A stretch of 64,000 bases of DNA from an uncultured Bacteroidales bacterium. GTDB taxonomy: Bacteria; Bacteroidota; Bacteroidia; Bacteroidales; Bacteroidaceae. The stretch lies in the NCBI GenBank assembly GCA_902768125.1, contig CACXKA010000001.1, forward strand, positions 1 to 64,000, given 5' to 3'. The translations under genes were made by a program, and so were the position numbers. Shown here one piece after another: positions 24,967 to 33,355 of the stretch; positions within the stretch are counted from its first letter, which is position 1, and the number at the start of each line of letters is the position of its first letter. Under the pieces are notes generated by a model. The model was not told the origin of the DNA and did no database searches. It was given only the letters and a program-made list of their open reading frames with translations.

Positions 24967-26148
24967 CTATTCCTTCAGGCTTTTCAGACGCGACTGGAAA
25001 TAATTGCTCACACGGTCTGTGGCTGCATCGCGTTGCGCATCCACCACAGCGGCATAGACAGTAGTCGTTGCGATGCTCCTGTGTCCCAGCAGTTTCGAGA
25101 TCGTGTAGATGTCGGCACCAGCCATCAGCGCCATCGTTGCATAGCTGTGGCGGGCGGTGTGGAAAGTCACATGCTTGTCGATGCCAGCCTGACGAACCCA
25201 TTGCGAGATGATGCGTCCCAGGCTGCTCGCACCAGGCAGACTGAACACCATCTGCTCGTCAGGCCTGCCACTCAGGCTTCCGAGGCATTTCACCGCCTCT
25301 TCGTTCATCTTGTTCACGATGGGCTCCTGCGTCTTCTGCATCACGATGGAGAAGTACCACGCATCGCCCACGCGCTTGAAGTCCTTCCACCTCAACCCTC
25401 GGATGTCGCTAATCCTAAGGCCCGTGAAGCAACTGAACAAAAAGGCCCGCTTCACCTCGGCGTTCCTGCAAGCCGTCACAGAGAGTCTGGCCACCTCGTC
25501 GGCATCCAGATACTCGCGGGTGACGACCGGGCGCTTGGGAATCTCCTGTTTCTTCATCCGCTCGATGGGATTGTCCGCAATGACCTCCTCCTTGGCAGCC
25601 GCAGTCAGCACACTCTTCAGTGCCCCGAAATAGTGGTGCACGCTCACTGCCGACAGCCGCTTGCCCGTGCTGGTCCTCACCCGTTTCAGATATTCCGCAA
25701 AGTTGCGGCACAGTTTGGCGTCCACCTCTTTCATGCGTAAGATGCCGAATCGACGCCCCAGAAAGCCGCGCAGGTGATTCCTCATGTTCCGGCAGTTGGC
25801 AACGTAGCTTGTTCCACGATGCGTCAGAGCGCTCTCCCGCATGTGCTGCTCAATATAGTCAGACAGCAGCATCACTGAATGGATGGTGCTGTTGCTGATG
25901 CCGGCACGTTCGTTCACCAGCATGATCACACGCTTGGCCTTGATCATGTTGGCAGCCTGCAGGATGTGACGGTTGATCATTCTCGAGGTCGCATCCACCT
26001 CCGGAACCAGATAGAGCTTTAAGAACTCATACGACCGCCTGCCATCGATATAATAGTCCAGATAGATAGAGTGACTCCCGTCTGCCAATTCACGGAACCG
26101 CATCTTGACAGGTTCCTTCGCCTTGATTATTTGCTTGTTGTGTACCAT
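24967..26148 (-). CDS. Tyrosine recombinase (phage integrase family)
   Basis: 393 aa. N-terminal arm-type domain (about 14-95), SAM-like core-binding domain (about 95-205), catalytic domain (about 212-385). The catalytic set is complete: Arg245 in TGLRISD, Lys272 in MQKTQEP, His330 and Arg333 in HTARHSYAT, His356 in LLGHRS, Tyr365 in TTTVYAAV. It belongs to the Bacteroidetes type found both in mobile elements and in invertible-promoter systems. No excisionase, relaxase or phage gene is near. It sits between 113-bp inverted repeats, so it is a natural candidate to invert the segment 23221-26623. GC content is visibly higher than in the AT-rich flanks. Its -7 box is only about 10 bp before the start codon. 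Confidence 0.95.
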   Translation of the reverse strand: MVHNKQIIKAKEPVKMRFRELADGSHSIYLDYYIDGRRSYEFLKLYLVPEVDATSRMINRHILQAANMIKAKRVIMLVNERAGISNSTIHSVMLLSDYIEQHMRESALTHRGTSYVANCRNMRNHLRGFLGRRFGILRMKEVDAKLCRNFAEYLKRVRTSTGKRLSAVSVHHYFGALKSVLTAAAKEEVIADNPIERMKKQEIPKRPVVTREYLDADEVARLSVTACRNAEVKRAFLFSCFTGLRISDIRGLRWKDFKRVGDAWYFSIVMQKTQEPIVNKMNEEAVKCLGSLSGRPDEQMVFSLPGASSLGRIISQWVRQAGIDKHVTFHTARHSYATMALMAGADIYTISKLLGHRSIATTTVYAAVVDAQRDAATDRVSNYFQSRLKSLKE

Positions 26149-26158
26149 GTTTTTTACA

Positions 26159-26166
26159 CAAAAATA
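26159..26166 (-). promoter_or_regulatory. -7 box for the recombinase gene
   Basis: Reads TATTTTTG on the minus strand. The ATG at 26148 follows after 10 bases, so the transcript would be almost leaderless. The 26149-26510 gap otherwise holds the palindrome at 26248-26261 and the MBG promoter, with no gene. Confidence 0.6.
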
Positions 26167-26247
26167 GCCATTTTTCTTCTAATCGCCTCTCGTTTCTGAG
26201 TGATATTTGTCATTTCCCCTTATCTACCCATTGATATATTATATATA

Positions 26248-26261
26248 ATGTACGTGTACAT
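26248..26261. promoter_or_regulatory. AT-rich palindrome upstream of the recombinase gene
   Basis: ATGTAC-GT-GTACAT forms the core of a longer imperfect AT-rich palindrome (about 26232-26277), 100 bp before the recombinase start. Its position fits an operator or a recombinase arm site; either reading is inferred. Confidence 0.45.
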
Positions 26262-26433
26262 ATTATATTATAATAAGAGTACCAACAGAAATCCCGTGTG
26301 GAAAGCGATATGTGCACCATCTTTTAATAATTGGCGTTTTTATGATTTATTAAGGCTTTCATCTGCCTTTTTTGAGGGGGAAATCAAAAAAAATGCCCTT
26401 TTTTGCCATTAAATCAAAAAAAAAATAAAAAAA

Positions 26434-26465
26434 TTTGGTTCTTTCATAAAAAAACCATAATTTTG
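26434..26465 (+). promoter_or_regulatory. Consensus promoter for the right MBG unit
   Basis: TTTG at 26434-26437 and TAATTTTG at 26458-26465, spaced by 20 bp, match the Bacteroidetes consensus. It lies 46 bp before the right inverted-repeat arm, inside the potentially invertible segment, and gives a leader of about 135 nt. No equivalent is seen at the mirrored position before the left unit. Confidence 0.75.
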
Positions 26466-26510
26466 CACCGTCCATTGGTGTAAACCCTTGGTCCATTCTG
26501 GGTGCCCTGG

Positions 26511-26623
26511 CGAAAAATAGTTAGCGCTATAAATGGGGGATTTGGGATGATAAAGTAGAAAAAATTTTTAGTTCACATTATTATTAACAATTAAAATTTT
26601 AAGATTATGAGAAAACATTTTCT
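26511..26623. repeat. 113-bp inverted repeat, right arm
   Basis: Reverse complement of 23221-23333 with two mismatches, both in the AT-rich stretch just before the start codon. It ends after the first 17 bases of the right MBG gene. Confidence 0.95.
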
Positions 26624-29300
26624 TTTATTTTTAATGGCATTATTGCCAATGGTTGTTTTTGCAGCTGATTTGGATGTTTCCAAGTTCACGGCAGGCAACA
26701 TCTCCTTCGGCGCTGTCGCTTTAGGAGCAGTCACCAACACCCAATCATTAACAGAGGGTGAAGATGAAGATTACGTGGTAGTCGCAGACAGATTCTACAC
26801 CAGTGACAATGGTGCAGGCGAAACCCTAGTAGAGGAGGGACCTGTGAATCATCTGTCGAAGGCCAATGTCGGAACCTACTACGTTAAGGTCGTTGGTAAA
26901 GGTTCCTATGCTGGCGGAGTCATTTATGTTAGTTTCCATATCAATGGAATTGAAATTACAGCTGGTGATATTGCTGCTATTGCCGATCAACCATACTCGG
27001 GTAGCACTATTAAACCAGAACCAGTTGTTACAGTAAGTGGTAATAACCTTGTTAAGGGCACCGATTATGATGTTGCTTGGAGTAACAATACCAATGTTGG
27101 TGCTACTGCTACCGTTACCGTTACAGGTAAGGGTAACTACAGCGGCGAAGTCAATAAGACCTTCAGCATTGTGCAAAAGACCTTCAACGAAACAAACATA
27201 ACTGTGACAGTTTCCAACAATGAGGTAACTTATGATGGTACTGACACACAGAAGGCAACTGTAGTAGTTGCAGACAAAACACTTGGAACTCTGAAAGAAG
27301 GTAAAGATTACACCGTAACTTATGAAGGCACGCACAAAAATGCCGGTCAATATAGCATTACTGTAACAGGTAAGGGTAACTACACTGCTGGCAACATTGA
27401 AGCAGCTAAGAAACTCATCATCGGTAAGGCTACCGTATTGGTTGCTCCAAAAGCTACAAAGGTGTATGATGGAACAACAAATCTGCCTGCAGTAACACAA
27501 GCCGCTTTGCAATACACAGGATTTGTTGATGCAACAACAGCTACTAACGTTGCTCTTAACGGAACAACATGGGAATCTGACGCTAATCTGAAGAAGGATG
27601 TGAAAGCTGACTATCTTCTGAAGATTAAGGTGAATGAGTTGTCAACAGCTAATGACAACTATATATTCATTCCTCAGAATGGTACATTATCAATTACCCA
27701 AAAAGATGTGGATATATATGCCAATGATCAGACCATTGCTTATGGTGCTCCTATAGCAACAGACGCTATGACTGTCCAGGATCTTTCGGGCGCTATTACT
27801 GGATGGACTGTTGCCGGAAAACCCAATGAAGGTGATTTGGCAGCTATCAAGCGCGCTGTGATTGTCTATGAAGAAGGCGGTAAGCTGAAAGTTAAAGCAA
27901 ACGATGCAGCTAAAGATGCTGACAAGAAGGTATTGGCAAATTACAAGCCTGCATACAATAAGAATGGAGGTGCCGATAAGACAGGTACACTGACTACGAC
28001 AAAGGGTACTATTACTATTGCTCTGAACTCAAATGTAACGCTGACTAAGGTATATGACGGTGAAGTTGCTGCCATTGCAGAAGATGTTACTAATGCAGCT
28101 AACCTGAACATCATCGGTGAACTTGTTGCGGGAGACGAGCTTGTTCTTACTGGTTTGAAAGCTACTGTTGCTGAAAACACAGGTGCTGTGAACGCTGATC
28201 CTGGCTATAAGGTTACACTTTCTGGTGCTACTTTATCTAAAAATGCCGACAAGTACAACATCAACTATGTAACAACTTACTATAAGGTCACTCAGAAGCC
28301 TCTGACAGTTACAATTAAGCCTCAGACGGTAACTGTGGGTGCTACTATTACCAAAGTATTTGACGAGACTCTCTTCACCATGGATGGTCTTGTGGCAAAG
28401 GATGGTAAGAAGGACGACATCTTCAAACTTAAGTTGGCCGATGCTGTTGTGGATGGAACTGTTATTAGGGCAGGTTCTACAACTGGAAACCATATTAATT
28501 TGGTGGCAAAGGATGGTAAAGCAGCTATTGCAGCCAACTATTCATACGCTGTAACGACAGGTGAACTTGTTGTTGCAGGTGTAGGAACTGTTGTTCTGAA
28601 CGATGCTGAAGATTTGTCTAAGCTTGCAAAAGCTGATAATAAAGTTGTTACATTCTCTTCTCGTGAGTTGAAGAAGGGTGTTTGGACCTCAATGGTTCTG
28701 CCATTTGCCACTACTGTTCGTGAGGTATCAAATGCACTTGGCTACGCTATCGTTGACATGTTAGATGCTAACGAAACAAGTTCTGACATGAACTTCAAGA
28801 TTTGGATGGGCGCGATTCCTGCTTACACCCCGTTCCTTGTGAAGGTTGATCAGGATATCAACATGAATACGGTTGAATTCGGTGATGGTGTGGAAAGTGT
28901 GGATATCGTTGCTCTTATTGAAAAGAACCTGACCCAGTCTAACAAGGACTACAACTTCATCGGTAAGATGGATCTGGCTGCTATTGAATCAGACTTCTGG
29001 GCAGTAGGTAGCAAGATGACTGAGGAGAACTTCGAGTTCAACAAGTATGCAAAGGGTAAGAAGGTTGCTCCAATGCGTGCATACATCACTGCTAAGCCTG
29101 GTGTTAGCGCTGCTCCAACAATCTACATTGAGGAAGCTGATGGTACAGTGACTGCTATCAATGCTATCTCTGCTGACGGTGTTGCTATCGAGAAGGCAAA
29201 TGCTGAGGGTTGGTACACTCTCCAGGGTGTGAAGCTCGATAGTGCTCCTACTCAGAAGGGTATCTACATCTACAATGGCAAGAAGGTTGCGATTAAGTAA
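26607..29300 (+). CDS. Secreted MBG/YDG-repeat surface protein (right unit)
   Basis: 897 aa. Signal peptide MRKHFLLFLMALLPMVVFA. Repeats include NVGATATVTVTGKGNYSGE and NAGQYSITVTGKGNYTAG (Ig-like), VLVAPKATKVYDGTTNLPA and VTLTKVYDGEVAA (YDG type), and VDIYANDQTIAYGAPI (MBG type). The C-terminal domain (GVWTSMVLPFATTVREVSNALGY, AYTPFLVKV) and tail (GWYTLQGVKLDSAP...GIYIYNGKKVAIK) are near-identical in plan to the left protein. Probably exported and surface-exposed; adhesin-like role inferred from the repeats. Expected to be expressed in the present orientation, because it alone has the consensus promoter. A hairpin and a 44-aa peptide gene follow. Confidence 0.9.
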   Translation: MRKHFLLFLMALLPMVVFAADLDVSKFTAGNISFGAVALGAVTNTQSLTEGEDEDYVVVADRFYTSDNGAGETLVEEGPVNHLSKANVGTYYVKVVGKGSYAGGVIYVSFHINGIEITAGDIAAIADQPYSGSTIKPEPVVTVSGNNLVKGTDYDVAWSNNTNVGATATVTVTGKGNYSGEVNKTFSIVQKTFNETNITVTVSNNEVTYDGTDTQKATVVVADKTLGTLKEGKDYTVTYEGTHKNAGQYSITVTGKGNYTAGNIEAAKKLIIGKATVLVAPKATKVYDGTTNLPAVTQAALQYTGFVDATTATNVALNGTTWESDANLKKDVKADYLLKIKVNELSTANDNYIFIPQNGTLSITQKDVDIYANDQTIAYGAPIATDAMTVQDLSGAITGWTVAGKPNEGDLAAIKRAVIVYEEGGKLKVKANDAAKDADKKVLANYKPAYNKNGGADKTGTLTTTKGTITIALNSNVTLTKVYDGEVAAIAEDVTNAANLNIIGELVAGDELVLTGLKATVAENTGAVNADPGYKVTLSGATLSKNADKYNINYVTTYYKVTQKPLTVTIKPQTVTVGATITKVFDETLFTMDGLVAKDGKKDDIFKLKLADAVVDGTVIRAGSTTGNHINLVAKDGKAAIAANYSYAVTTGELVVAGVGTVVLNDAEDLSKLAKADNKVVTFSSRELKKGVWTSMVLPFATTVREVSNALGYAIVDMLDANETSSDMNFKIWMGAIPAYTPFLVKVDQDINMNTVEFGDGVESVDIVALIEKNLTQSNKDYNFIGKMDLAAIESDFWAVGSKMTEENFEFNKYAKGKKVAPMRAYITAKPGVSAAPTIYIEEADGTVTAINAISADGVAIEKANAEGWYTLQGVKLDSAPTQKGIYIYNGKKVAIK

Positions 29301-29318
29301 AACTAAACGAATCTGCTG

Positions 29319-29354
29319 AGTTTGCCTACGCTCAGAAGCGGGCGTAGGCAAACT
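29319..29354 (+). terminator. Hairpin after the right MBG gene
   Basis: AGTTTGCCTACGC pairs with GCGTAGGCAAACT (13 bp, perfect), 18 bp after the stop. The sequence differs from the left hairpin but its place is the same. Confidence 0.7.
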
Positions 29355-29395
29355 TCAATTTGAATTATTAACATAGAAAATTAAATTAAACGAAA

Positions 29396-29530
29396 ATGAA
29401 AAAGATTGTTTATTCTGCTCCAGAGATGGAGGTTCTCGAGATGAAGTACAATTATATCATCTGCGCAAGCGACGGTAGTTCATCAACTCCAGGTCTTGAT
29501 GATGAGTACTCAGATGATGATCCCTCATAA
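29396..29530 (+). CDS. Small peptide, 44 aa (right unit)
   Basis: Starts MKKIVYSAPEMEVLEMKY, then NYIICASDGSSSTPGLDDEY and SDDDPS. The front matches the left peptide closely; both have a short hydrophobic stretch and AS near residue 25, after which the sequences diverge. The end is rich in Ser (six) and Asp, and has one Cys at the hydrophobic stretch. The conservation pattern suggests leader plus variable core. A rho-independent terminator follows, so MBG protein and peptide are likely one transcript. No signal peptide is evident. Confidence 0.75.
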   Translation: MKKIVYSAPEMEVLEMKYNYIICASDGSSSTPGLDDEYSDDDPS

Positions 29531-29576
29531 TGTCTGAAAATATAGGAAAAGAGGAGAGTTCATAATCTCTATAATT

Positions 29577-29614
29577 AGGTGGACGCAGGCTTCAACCCCA
29601 GCGTCCACCTTTAT
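29577..29614 (+). terminator. Terminator after the right peptide
   Basis: AGGTGGACGC (29577-29586) pairs with GCGTCCACCT (29601-29610), followed by TTATT. It separates the peptide from the broken QueC-like copy. Confidence 0.75.
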
Positions 29615-29710
29615 TAATTAGAAAATCAGGTTCTTCTTCCCAACCTGCCTCATAGGCTTCCTTTTATCTATTATTGTATCTTTCATGGTAAGCATCCGTT
29701 GAAATACACG

Positions 29711-29741
29711 TTGTAACAGTTGCAGTTTCGTTGTACCTTTG
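29711..29741 (+). promoter_or_regulatory. Orphan promoter
   Basis: TTG at 29711-29713 and TACCTTTG at 29734-29741, 20 bp apart. It points toward the gene remnants at 29806-30449 and drives no intact gene. It may once have served another gene. Confidence 0.45.
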
Positions 29742-29805
29742 CATCCGCAATAGTGCACAAAACTACAACTGTGAATTCCGTAGTTCCGGCATCCTTTGGA
29801 TGCCC

Positions 29806-29999
29806 TCATACCCCCATCAGCCACTTCCACACCGGTATCACGGGTATTCCCTCTTCCGTGCCCTCCTCATCATAAGTAATCAGCAGGCACTCCCAGTTCT
29901 CGTGCGCCTTGGCATACTTCACCAGTGGTGACCTGTTGTAAGTTGTGTTCTCCTTGATGCTATACGACACCTGTATGGCCAGTTTCTCGTTAGGCACGA
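29806..29999 (-). pseudogene. C-terminal fragment of an AAA/DUF4143 ATPase
   Basis: About 64 codons read VVPNEKLAIQVSYSI, TYNRSPLVKYAKAHENWECLLITYDEEG and IPVIPVWKWLMGV. This matches the end of DUF4143-type ATPases (IQVxYxI and IPVxxWL patterns). The rest of the gene is missing; the fragment joins the QueC-like remnant at about 29994-29999 on the opposite strand. It is not a copy of the 23541 gene end. Confidence 0.65.
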
Positions 30000-30449
30000 C
30001 AAAAAGAGTTAAAGCTGGAAATGGGCATCCAGTTTTCAGAAAACAGCTCCGTGGTGAAAGTCATCGATCAGTCCTATCTTATCGATTGTCCTGACAATGA
30101 CGATGTGATGATGATGGATCCCGTGGCGGGTTCTCAGGAATGGGCGAGCTACACCATTTTTAAGGACATCTTATTTCCTAAATCGCTTTATCACAAGACA
30201 AAGCGTGAGGAGATAGAGGAATTGAAGAGCTGGGGCTACGACAAGGTGCTGAAAAAGGTGTGGACTTGTTTTAATCCTGTGTTAGGCATGCCTTGTGGGC
30301 ATTGTTTCGCCTGTAAGAGCGCCAGGAAAGAGGGTGCCGGCATGATGGTTCCTCTTACTGGATATATACTGGGTGGCCTACGACTGTACTATGGAAAAAT
30401 CCTGGAATCTTTCAAAAGAATATTGAGAGGTGTTTTGCCTAAAAGGTAA
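29994..30449 (+). pseudogene. QueC-like PP-loop enzyme, N-terminal half missing (right unit)
   Basis: Similarity to the left QueC-like protein starts at its residue 108 (ARQKxLKLEMGIQFSEN) and runs almost to the end, including the zinc motif CFNPVLGMPCGHCFAC. The PP-loop half is gone, replaced by an AAA/DUF4143 fragment on the opposite strand. An internal ATG at 30021 leaves a 142-codon frame, but without an ATP site it should be inactive. The C-terminus is also shorter (ends VLPKR). Confidence 0.85.
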
Positions 30450-30577
30450 AATCTGTGCTGGTTCGTTTGAAGCCTTTCTGACTAAAATCAACAGGAGAAT
30501 GGTCTTTGTAGCTATGAATGCCCAAGGCCTCCTCAACACCTTGGGACACTTAATAAAAAGAATGATGTCATAATAAG

Positions 30578-30637
30578 GGCAGGTTATCTAACCATAAGGC
30601 AGGGTTATTGGGAAATAACCTGCCGTTATTGATTTTT
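30578..30637 (+). terminator. Hairpin upstream of the M6 protease gene
   Basis: GGCAGGTTAT (30578-30587) pairs with ATAACCTGCC (30615-30624), with GTTATTGATTTTT after it. It separates the QueC-like remnant from the protease gene; the rest of 30450-30671 shows no gene. Confidence 0.65.
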
Positions 30638-30671
30638 AACCCAACAGTATTGTCGTTTCAGAAATAATCAG

Positions 30672-30679
30672 TACCTTTG
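30672..30679 (+). promoter_or_regulatory. -7 box for the M6 protease gene
   Basis: TACCTTTG, only 9 bp before the ATG at 30689. A TTG at 30677 in the same frame is part of this box, so it is not the start codon. The transcript should have an extremely short leader. Confidence 0.65.
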
Positions 30680-30688
30680 CAAACGGAT

Positions 30689-32392
30689 ATGGAAACAAGA
30701 AACGATAAACGATGGAAATATGGCTTGGTCATGTTGTTGGTGGCCTGCCATATTGTTGTGGGAGCTTTTGCTGCACCAGCCAAGATAGAGTGGAGAACTT
30801 ACGTCCAGCCCGACGGTACGGTGCTGACCTTAACCCTCTATGGCGACGAGCATTTCAGTTGCTATCGCGATATGGCTGGAAGATTCTATTCGCGCGACAG
30901 TCTGGGTGTGTTCAGTCTGATGACACCTAATCAGTTGAGGAGAGAGGCCACAGCCACGCTCCAAACACGTAGCAGCAGCGACGGCTATCTGACATATCCC
31001 CACACCTTCTGGGACAAAGACCGTGTCTATCGCCAATTGGTGGTGCTGGTGTCGTTTGCCGATTGTGACTTCAAGTCGGAGGACCCGTCAGCCACTTATA
31101 ATGCCATGTTCAACGAGTCGGGCTATAATGAGTTGAACGGTCCTGGCTGTATGGCTGACTATTTCCGCGACCAGTCAGGCGGGCTGTTCAATATGCAGTT
31201 CGACCTCTATGGCCCCGTGAAGGTAAGTGGCAATGCGCAGTCGTCGTCAAGGCCCCGCAAAGACTATAGCAAGGAGACGTTTCGTGAGGCAATGCAGATA
31301 TTGATAGCTGACCATCCCGATATAGACTATTCTCCCTACGACTGGAATGAAGATGGTTCTGTGGATCAGGTGATTTTCATCTATGCTGGTCTGAGCGGCA
31401 ACCAGGCTGCAAGCATTGGATACATCTGGCCCAACACCTCGTATTTCTCTACCATCCAGACACCGGACGGTCATAAGATATCACATTATTCGGCCAGCGC
31501 CGAGAGATGGACGGCTACCCTAACGTGTGGCATAGGAACCATCTGCCACGAGTTCTCGCATTGCTTGGGATTGCCCGACATCTATCCCACCTCCACATCG
31601 GTGGATGCTCTATCCATTGTCGATGAATGGGATCTGATGGATGGCGGAATCACTACAAACACAGGTTGGTGCCCACCCAACTATTCGCCATTGGAGAAGA
31701 TGCTGATGGGTTGGCTCACCCCCGAGGAACTGACAGAGAACACGAACATCAGTGGACTGAAACCCATTGCCGATGGCGGTAAGGCCTATCTCATCCGGCA
31801 TACCGATCAGGAATACTATCTGTTGGAAAATCGCCAATGGCAAGGATGGGATCTCGGACTTCCTGGACATGGGCTGGTGGTCTATCATGTGAAGTACGAC
31901 CACTCGTTATGGGTTGGCAACATCGTGAACAATACCAATGGCAAGCCCAATTACAGTCTGGTGGCTGCTGACAATCTGGACTATAACGACTGGGACGAAA
32001 TATTTGCGAAAAGCGGAAAGGCAAGTCGTTATGTCAATAGCCCGATGCTGAATAAAATACATCTGAGTACCGCATCCTATCCCTGGCGCACAGACTCAAC
32101 GACGTTTGTGAACCAAGAACTGAGTGCCACATCGACACCGGCAGCCCTGATGTACGATGCTGACGAGGAAGGCAACCTGATGTTGGGCAAGTCGATCACT
32201 AATATCACGGAGCACGAAGACGGCACCATCTCCTTCAGATTCCTTGTGGACGGGCAGGAAGACGATATCCATACGCCTCGCACGACAACAACCAAGGGAG
32301 GCGCCATCTATACGCTTCAGGGTGTTCGTGTGGCAGCTCCAACCAAGGGAGGCATTTACATCCATCAGGGGCATCTGATGATTTGGCGTTAA
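30689..32392 (+). CDS. M6-family (immune inhibitor A-like) secreted metalloprotease
   Basis: 567 aa with signal peptide (YGLVMLLVACHIVVGAFA). The protease domain includes NGPGCMADYFRDQSGG, DQVIFIYAGL and, near residue 287, the zinc motif CHEFSHCLGLPD (HExxHxxGxxD) followed by WDLMDGG, the Met-turn. These are the marks of peptidase family M6. The C-terminus GGAIYTLQGVRVAAPTKGG...YIHQG is the same tail as in the MBG proteins, so all may share an export or anchoring route. Placed between the peptide units and the kinase/PqqD/exporter operon; a role in processing a peptide or surface protein is possible but only inferred. Confidence 0.9.
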   Translation: METRNDKRWKYGLVMLLVACHIVVGAFAAPAKIEWRTYVQPDGTVLTLTLYGDEHFSCYRDMAGRFYSRDSLGVFSLMTPNQLRREATATLQTRSSSDGYLTYPHTFWDKDRVYRQLVVLVSFADCDFKSEDPSATYNAMFNESGYNELNGPGCMADYFRDQSGGLFNMQFDLYGPVKVSGNAQSSSRPRKDYSKETFREAMQILIADHPDIDYSPYDWNEDGSVDQVIFIYAGLSGNQAASIGYIWPNTSYFSTIQTPDGHKISHYSASAERWTATLTCGIGTICHEFSHCLGLPDIYPTSTSVDALSIVDEWDLMDGGITTNTGWCPPNYSPLEKMLMGWLTPEELTENTNISGLKPIADGGKAYLIRHTDQEYYLLENRQWQGWDLGLPGHGLVVYHVKYDHSLWVGNIVNNTNGKPNYSLVAADNLDYNDWDEIFAKSGKASRYVNSPMLNKIHLSTASYPWRTDSTTFVNQELSATSTPAALMYDADEEGNLMLGKSITNITEHEDGTISFRFLVDGQEDDIHTPRTTTTKGGAIYTLQGVRVAAPTKGGIYIHQGHLMIWR

Positions 32393-32441
32393 CCGCATTC
32401 CCTTTTTTCTTTAACAACTTGCCACATTCAAAAAAAAGTGG

Positions 32442-32449
32442 TACCTTTG
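32442..32449 (+). promoter_or_regulatory. -7 box for the kinase/PqqD/exporter operon
   Basis: TACCTTTG, 20 bp before the start codon at 32469. No rho-independent terminator is obvious between 32393 and here. Confidence 0.65.
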
Positions 32450-32468
32450 CGCAATAATTCGAAACGTA

Positions 32469-33341
32469 ATGAAGGAACTATATTACCAAGTGGCAGGACA
32501 CGTGTTTGTACTTGACACTAACGGACATGAGGACGCAGTGGATAAGCTGCAGCAATATGACCCTTTCCAGACTGACCCCACAGACGATACCGTTTTCCGT
32601 CTTCAGATTGTGGACACACCTCTTGCATCAGATAATCTCCATGAGGAAATGCGTCAGCAGGACGAAGGACAGGAAATCGTTGTCGGGAAACTCCCGTCGG
32701 GTGACCCTTATTTTGAATTTTGGCTTGGCACTAAACGCTCTTCGGTGCTGGTAACAAGCGCAGACTATAAATCGGGCAAGATTTTTGTGGAACGTTCGTG
32801 GTCGTTTGGCCTGAACAATGCCATCATGGTGATGTATGCCCTGACAACTGCCAACAGCAAGACGCTGCTATTCCACTCGTCAGTGGTCAGCTACCAAGGT
32901 CGCGGTTATATGTTTCTGGGACAAAGCGGAACCGGCAAAAGCACACACTCCAGCCTTTGGCTAAAACATATCGAAGGTACAGAACTGGTGAACGATGACA
33001 ACCCTGTGGTGCGTATCGGCGACGATAACGAGGTGCGTGTCTATGGCTCGCCCTGGAGCGGCAAGACGCCATGTTACAGAAATGTCAGTTATCCCGTCGG
33101 TGCCCTTGTAAAACTGGACCAGGCTCCCCATAATGACATCCAGCGTCTGAAAGGTGTGAAAGCCTACGCCGTGGTGATGTCATCCGTCTCTGGCAAACGC
33201 TGGGACAGCCAACTGGCTGAGGGATTGCACGAGACAGAGAGCCTATTAGTACAGTTGGCTCCTTTCTGGCATCTGGACTGTTTGCCCGACGAGGCTGCAG
33301 CCCGTCTGTGCTGTAAGACCACAAGCAACAACAACGCATAA
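32469..33341 (+). CDS. HprK-like kinase
   Basis: 290 aa. The P-loop FLGQSGTGKSTHSSLWL (motif GQSGTGKST at 151-159), LVNDDNPVV (NDD at 175-177) and YGSPWSGKT (193-200) follow the layout of HPr kinase/phosphorylase catalytic cores. Such HprK-like proteins without the HPr-specific regions occur with PqqD-like proteins in peptide gene clusters, and in some lasso peptide clusters they phosphorylate the peptide's C-terminal Ser. The N-terminal 130 residues are not recognised. It is first in a tight operon (14 bp to the next gene). By position its substrate may be a peptide; the Ser-rich 44-aa peptide is a candidate. This is an inference. Confidence 0.85.
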   Translation: MKELYYQVAGHVFVLDTNGHEDAVDKLQQYDPFQTDPTDDTVFRLQIVDTPLASDNLHEEMRQQDEGQEIVVGKLPSGDPYFEFWLGTKRSSVLVTSADYKSGKIFVERSWSFGLNNAIMVMYALTTANSKTLLFHSSVVSYQGRGYMFLGQSGTGKSTHSSLWLKHIEGTELVNDDNPVVRIGDDNEVRVYGSPWSGKTPCYRNVSYPVGALVKLDQAPHNDIQRLKGVKAYAVVMSSVSGKRWDSQLAEGLHETESLLVQLAPFWHLDCLPDEAAARLCCKTTSNNNA

Positions 33342-33355
33342 AGAAGAAGAACTAT

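Noticed and set aside
23221..26623. An integrated phage or conjugative element because of the integrase
   Set aside because: No structural, replication, relaxase or excision genes; the integrase shares the segment only with one ATPase gene, and the flanks are inverted rather than direct repeats.
26607..29300. Horizontal transfer of the right MBG gene from a distant donor, based on its lower GC
   Set aside because: Signal peptide, C-terminal domain and tail match the left copy and other local proteins, so a local paralog with drifted composition is simpler.
19319..30449. A Qat or type IV CBASS defence system because of the QueC-like proteins
   Set aside because: No CD-NTase, QatA/B, TatD-type nuclease or TGT-like partner is encoded; the AAA protein here is of the DUF4143 type.
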